Source of the DNA: Psychroflexus aurantiacus
GTDB lineage: Bacteria > Bacteroidota > Bacteroidia > Flavobacteriales > Flavobacteriaceae
Assembly: GCF_010820555.1 (NCBI RefSeq)
Contig: NZ_JAAIKD010000005.1
Span: 186,001-250,000 of the forward strand
Direction of reading: 5' to 3'
DNA: 64,000 nt
Positions 63,160 to 64,000 of the stretch are shown in pieces (positions within the stretch are counted from its first letter, which is position 1; each line of letters opens with the position of its first letter). Under the pieces are notes generated by a model. The model saw only the letters and a program-made list of their open reading frames with translations. It was not told the origin of the DNA and searched no databases. The position numbers and the translations under genes are program-made.

Positions 63160-63792
63160 ATGTTTCCTGGAATTGAAAAAAATTGTCGAAAATTTGAAAG
63201 TGAACTGCATTTAATTTCAGCAGAACGAAAAACTATATTGAATTCCGCTGCCAAGGCAATAGATGCTCAAATTGATAAAAACGGTGTTGCCAAACTGATT
63301 TATATCTGTACTCACAATTCCAGAAGGAGTCATTTTGGACAGGTCTGGGCAGCTGTTGCTGCAGAATTTTATGGCATGTCTTCTGAAATCGAGGCTTTTT
63401 CCGGAGGGACGGAAGTGACAGCATTACATCCCAATTCCATCAAAGCTTTAGAGACGATGTGTTTTCAGATTACATCAGATTCGGTTGGAGCTAATCCCAG
63501 GTATAACATTAAATTTGGAAGCGAATTGTCCATAACCTGCTTTTCTAAAGTCTATGAGGATTCTGAAAATCCTAAGCAGGATTTTTTGGCCCTTATCACC
63601 TGTTCGCATGCCGACGAAAATTGTCCGGTGATTCGGGGGGCTAGTGAGAGATTTGCAACGCCTTACGAAGACCCTAAACTCTTTGACAATATCGAGCTTC
63701 AGGATAAAATATACCTGGAACGCGCCATGGAAATAGGGCGTGAAGTGTGCTATATGATGTCACGGTCTGCCTCAAAAAAAGATTATACTTAA
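63160..63792 (+). CDS. LMW-phosphatase-type protein (possible arsenate reductase)
   Basis: 210 residues. The P-loop is CTHNSRRSH (C50, R56, S57), the C-x5-R-S signature of low-molecular-weight tyrosine phosphatases and of arsenate reductases that evolved from them. A general-acid Asp probably lies in the PYEDPKLFD segment, and extra Cys in ALITCSHADENCPVIRG could serve as resolving thiols. Position right after acr3 supports arsenate reduction. Larger than the 130-140 residues of thioredoxin-linked ArsC because of N- and C-terminal extensions. Its 3' end overlaps the convergent membrane gene by 21 bases. Confidence 0.78.
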   Translation: MFPGIEKNCRKFESELHLISAERKTILNSAAKAIDAQIDKNGVAKLIYICTHNSRRSHFGQVWAAVAAEFYGMSSEIEAFSGGTEVTALHPNSIKALETMCFQITSDSVGANPRYNIKFGSELSITCFSKVYEDSENPKQDFLALITCSHADENCPVIRGASERFATPYEDPKLFDNIELQDKIYLERAMEIGREVCYMMSRSASKKDYT

Positions 63793-64000
63793 GGTCGCTA
63801 AACTGCTCAGGACCAGTAAGGCACTTATCCAGTATAAATTCATAATCACCAGTTGTTTTAAGATGGTTTTGAACCTTCCCTGCTCATAGAATTTTCTCAT
63901 CGACTTGTACAGGTAGAAAAAATAAATCAGTAACCAAATCCATAAGCTTATAAAGCCAAGGATAAGGTTTAAGAAGAGAAGAATTAAAAAAACCGTTTGC
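63772..64000 (-). CDS. C-terminal part of a DUF3667-like membrane protein (partial)
   Basis: The minus strand is open from the window edge to TGA at 63774-63772, encoding the last 75 residues. Two hydrophobic helices (FLILLFLNLILGFISLWIW and NLYWISALLVLSSLATLSI) flank a short loop with YLYKSMRKFYEQGRFKTILK, a pattern seen at the end of DUF3667 and Yip1-type proteins. The rest lies outside the window. Function unknown. Confidence 0.55.
   Translation of the reverse strand, partial: QTVFLILLFLNLILGFISLWIWLLIYFFYLYKSMRKFYEQGRFKTILKQLVIMNLYWISALLVLSSLATLSIIFF

Noticed and set aside
1-64000. CRISPR arrays, tRNA or rRNA genes, insertion sequences, prophage genes
   Set aside because: Looked for on both strands; no regular spacer repeats, tRNA-like cloverleafs, transposase motifs or phage proteins were recognised by eye.

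Overview
The window looks like chromosomal DNA of a marine or saline Flavobacteriaceae (Bacteroidota). Four things point there: type IX secretion and gliding genes (sprA, remB, a T9SS sorting domain), an alternative complex III (actABCDEF) followed by cytochrome oxidase genes, a SusC/SusD pair, and promoters of the TTTG / TAnnTTTG type with little Shine-Dalgarno signal. No rRNA, tRNA, CRISPR array, insertion sequence or phage gene was recognised. No search was run; family names come from motifs, lengths and gene order.

Layout. 0-4.4 kb: tail of a T9SS cargo protein, a solo ABC ATPase, a Rieske-fold-like lipoprotein divergent from greA, and two outer-membrane proteins. 4.6-9.9 kb (minus): a compact operon for arsenosugar biosynthesis: a DUF2064 glycosyltransferase, an AhpD-like protein, radical-SAM ArsS, methyltransferase ArsM, an exported rhodanese, a second DUF2064 glycosyltransferase and, overlapping it by 4 nt, a purine nucleoside phosphorylase. 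9.9-21.8 kb: a SPOR protein divergent from the respiratory block actABCDEF-coxBA. 21.9-28.3 kb: ruvB, a cytochrome P450, queG (no normal start codon), maeB and ruvA. 28.4-39.3 kb: sprA, gcvH, a VanZ protein, a TonB-like protein and remB. 39.4-44.5 kb: oxidase assembly and small subunits (ctaB, two subunit III genes, subunit IV, a degenerate Sco-like protein, Sco, DUF420, a small membrane protein). 44.7-55.7 kb: a six-gene minus-strand SusC/SusD operon with two esterase-type hydrolases and a DASS carboxylate transporter but no glycosidase, next to a divergent HTH-membrane protein that may regulate it. 56-63.8 kb: a second arsenic locus (ArsC-family protein, EamA exporter, ArsO-like monooxygenase, ArsR, DUF6428, Acr3, LMW-phosphatase-type reductase), interrupted by a DUF5916 outer-membrane gene. 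The window ends in a DUF3667-like membrane protein.

How the parts fit. ActABCDEF oxidises menaquinol and passes electrons to the caa3/aa3-type oxidase, whose assembly genes lie 18 kb away. SprA is the outer-membrane channel for cargo such as the truncated first gene, and RemB is a gliding accessory. The two arsenic loci give alternative fates for arsenite: export by Acr3, or methylation by ArsM and adenosylation by ArsS.

The most interesting proposal is that the phosphorylase in the arsenosugar operon removes adenine from the ArsS product. It carries Asp at the position where 6-oxopurine-specific PNPs have Asn, which fits an adenosine-type substrate. This is inference.
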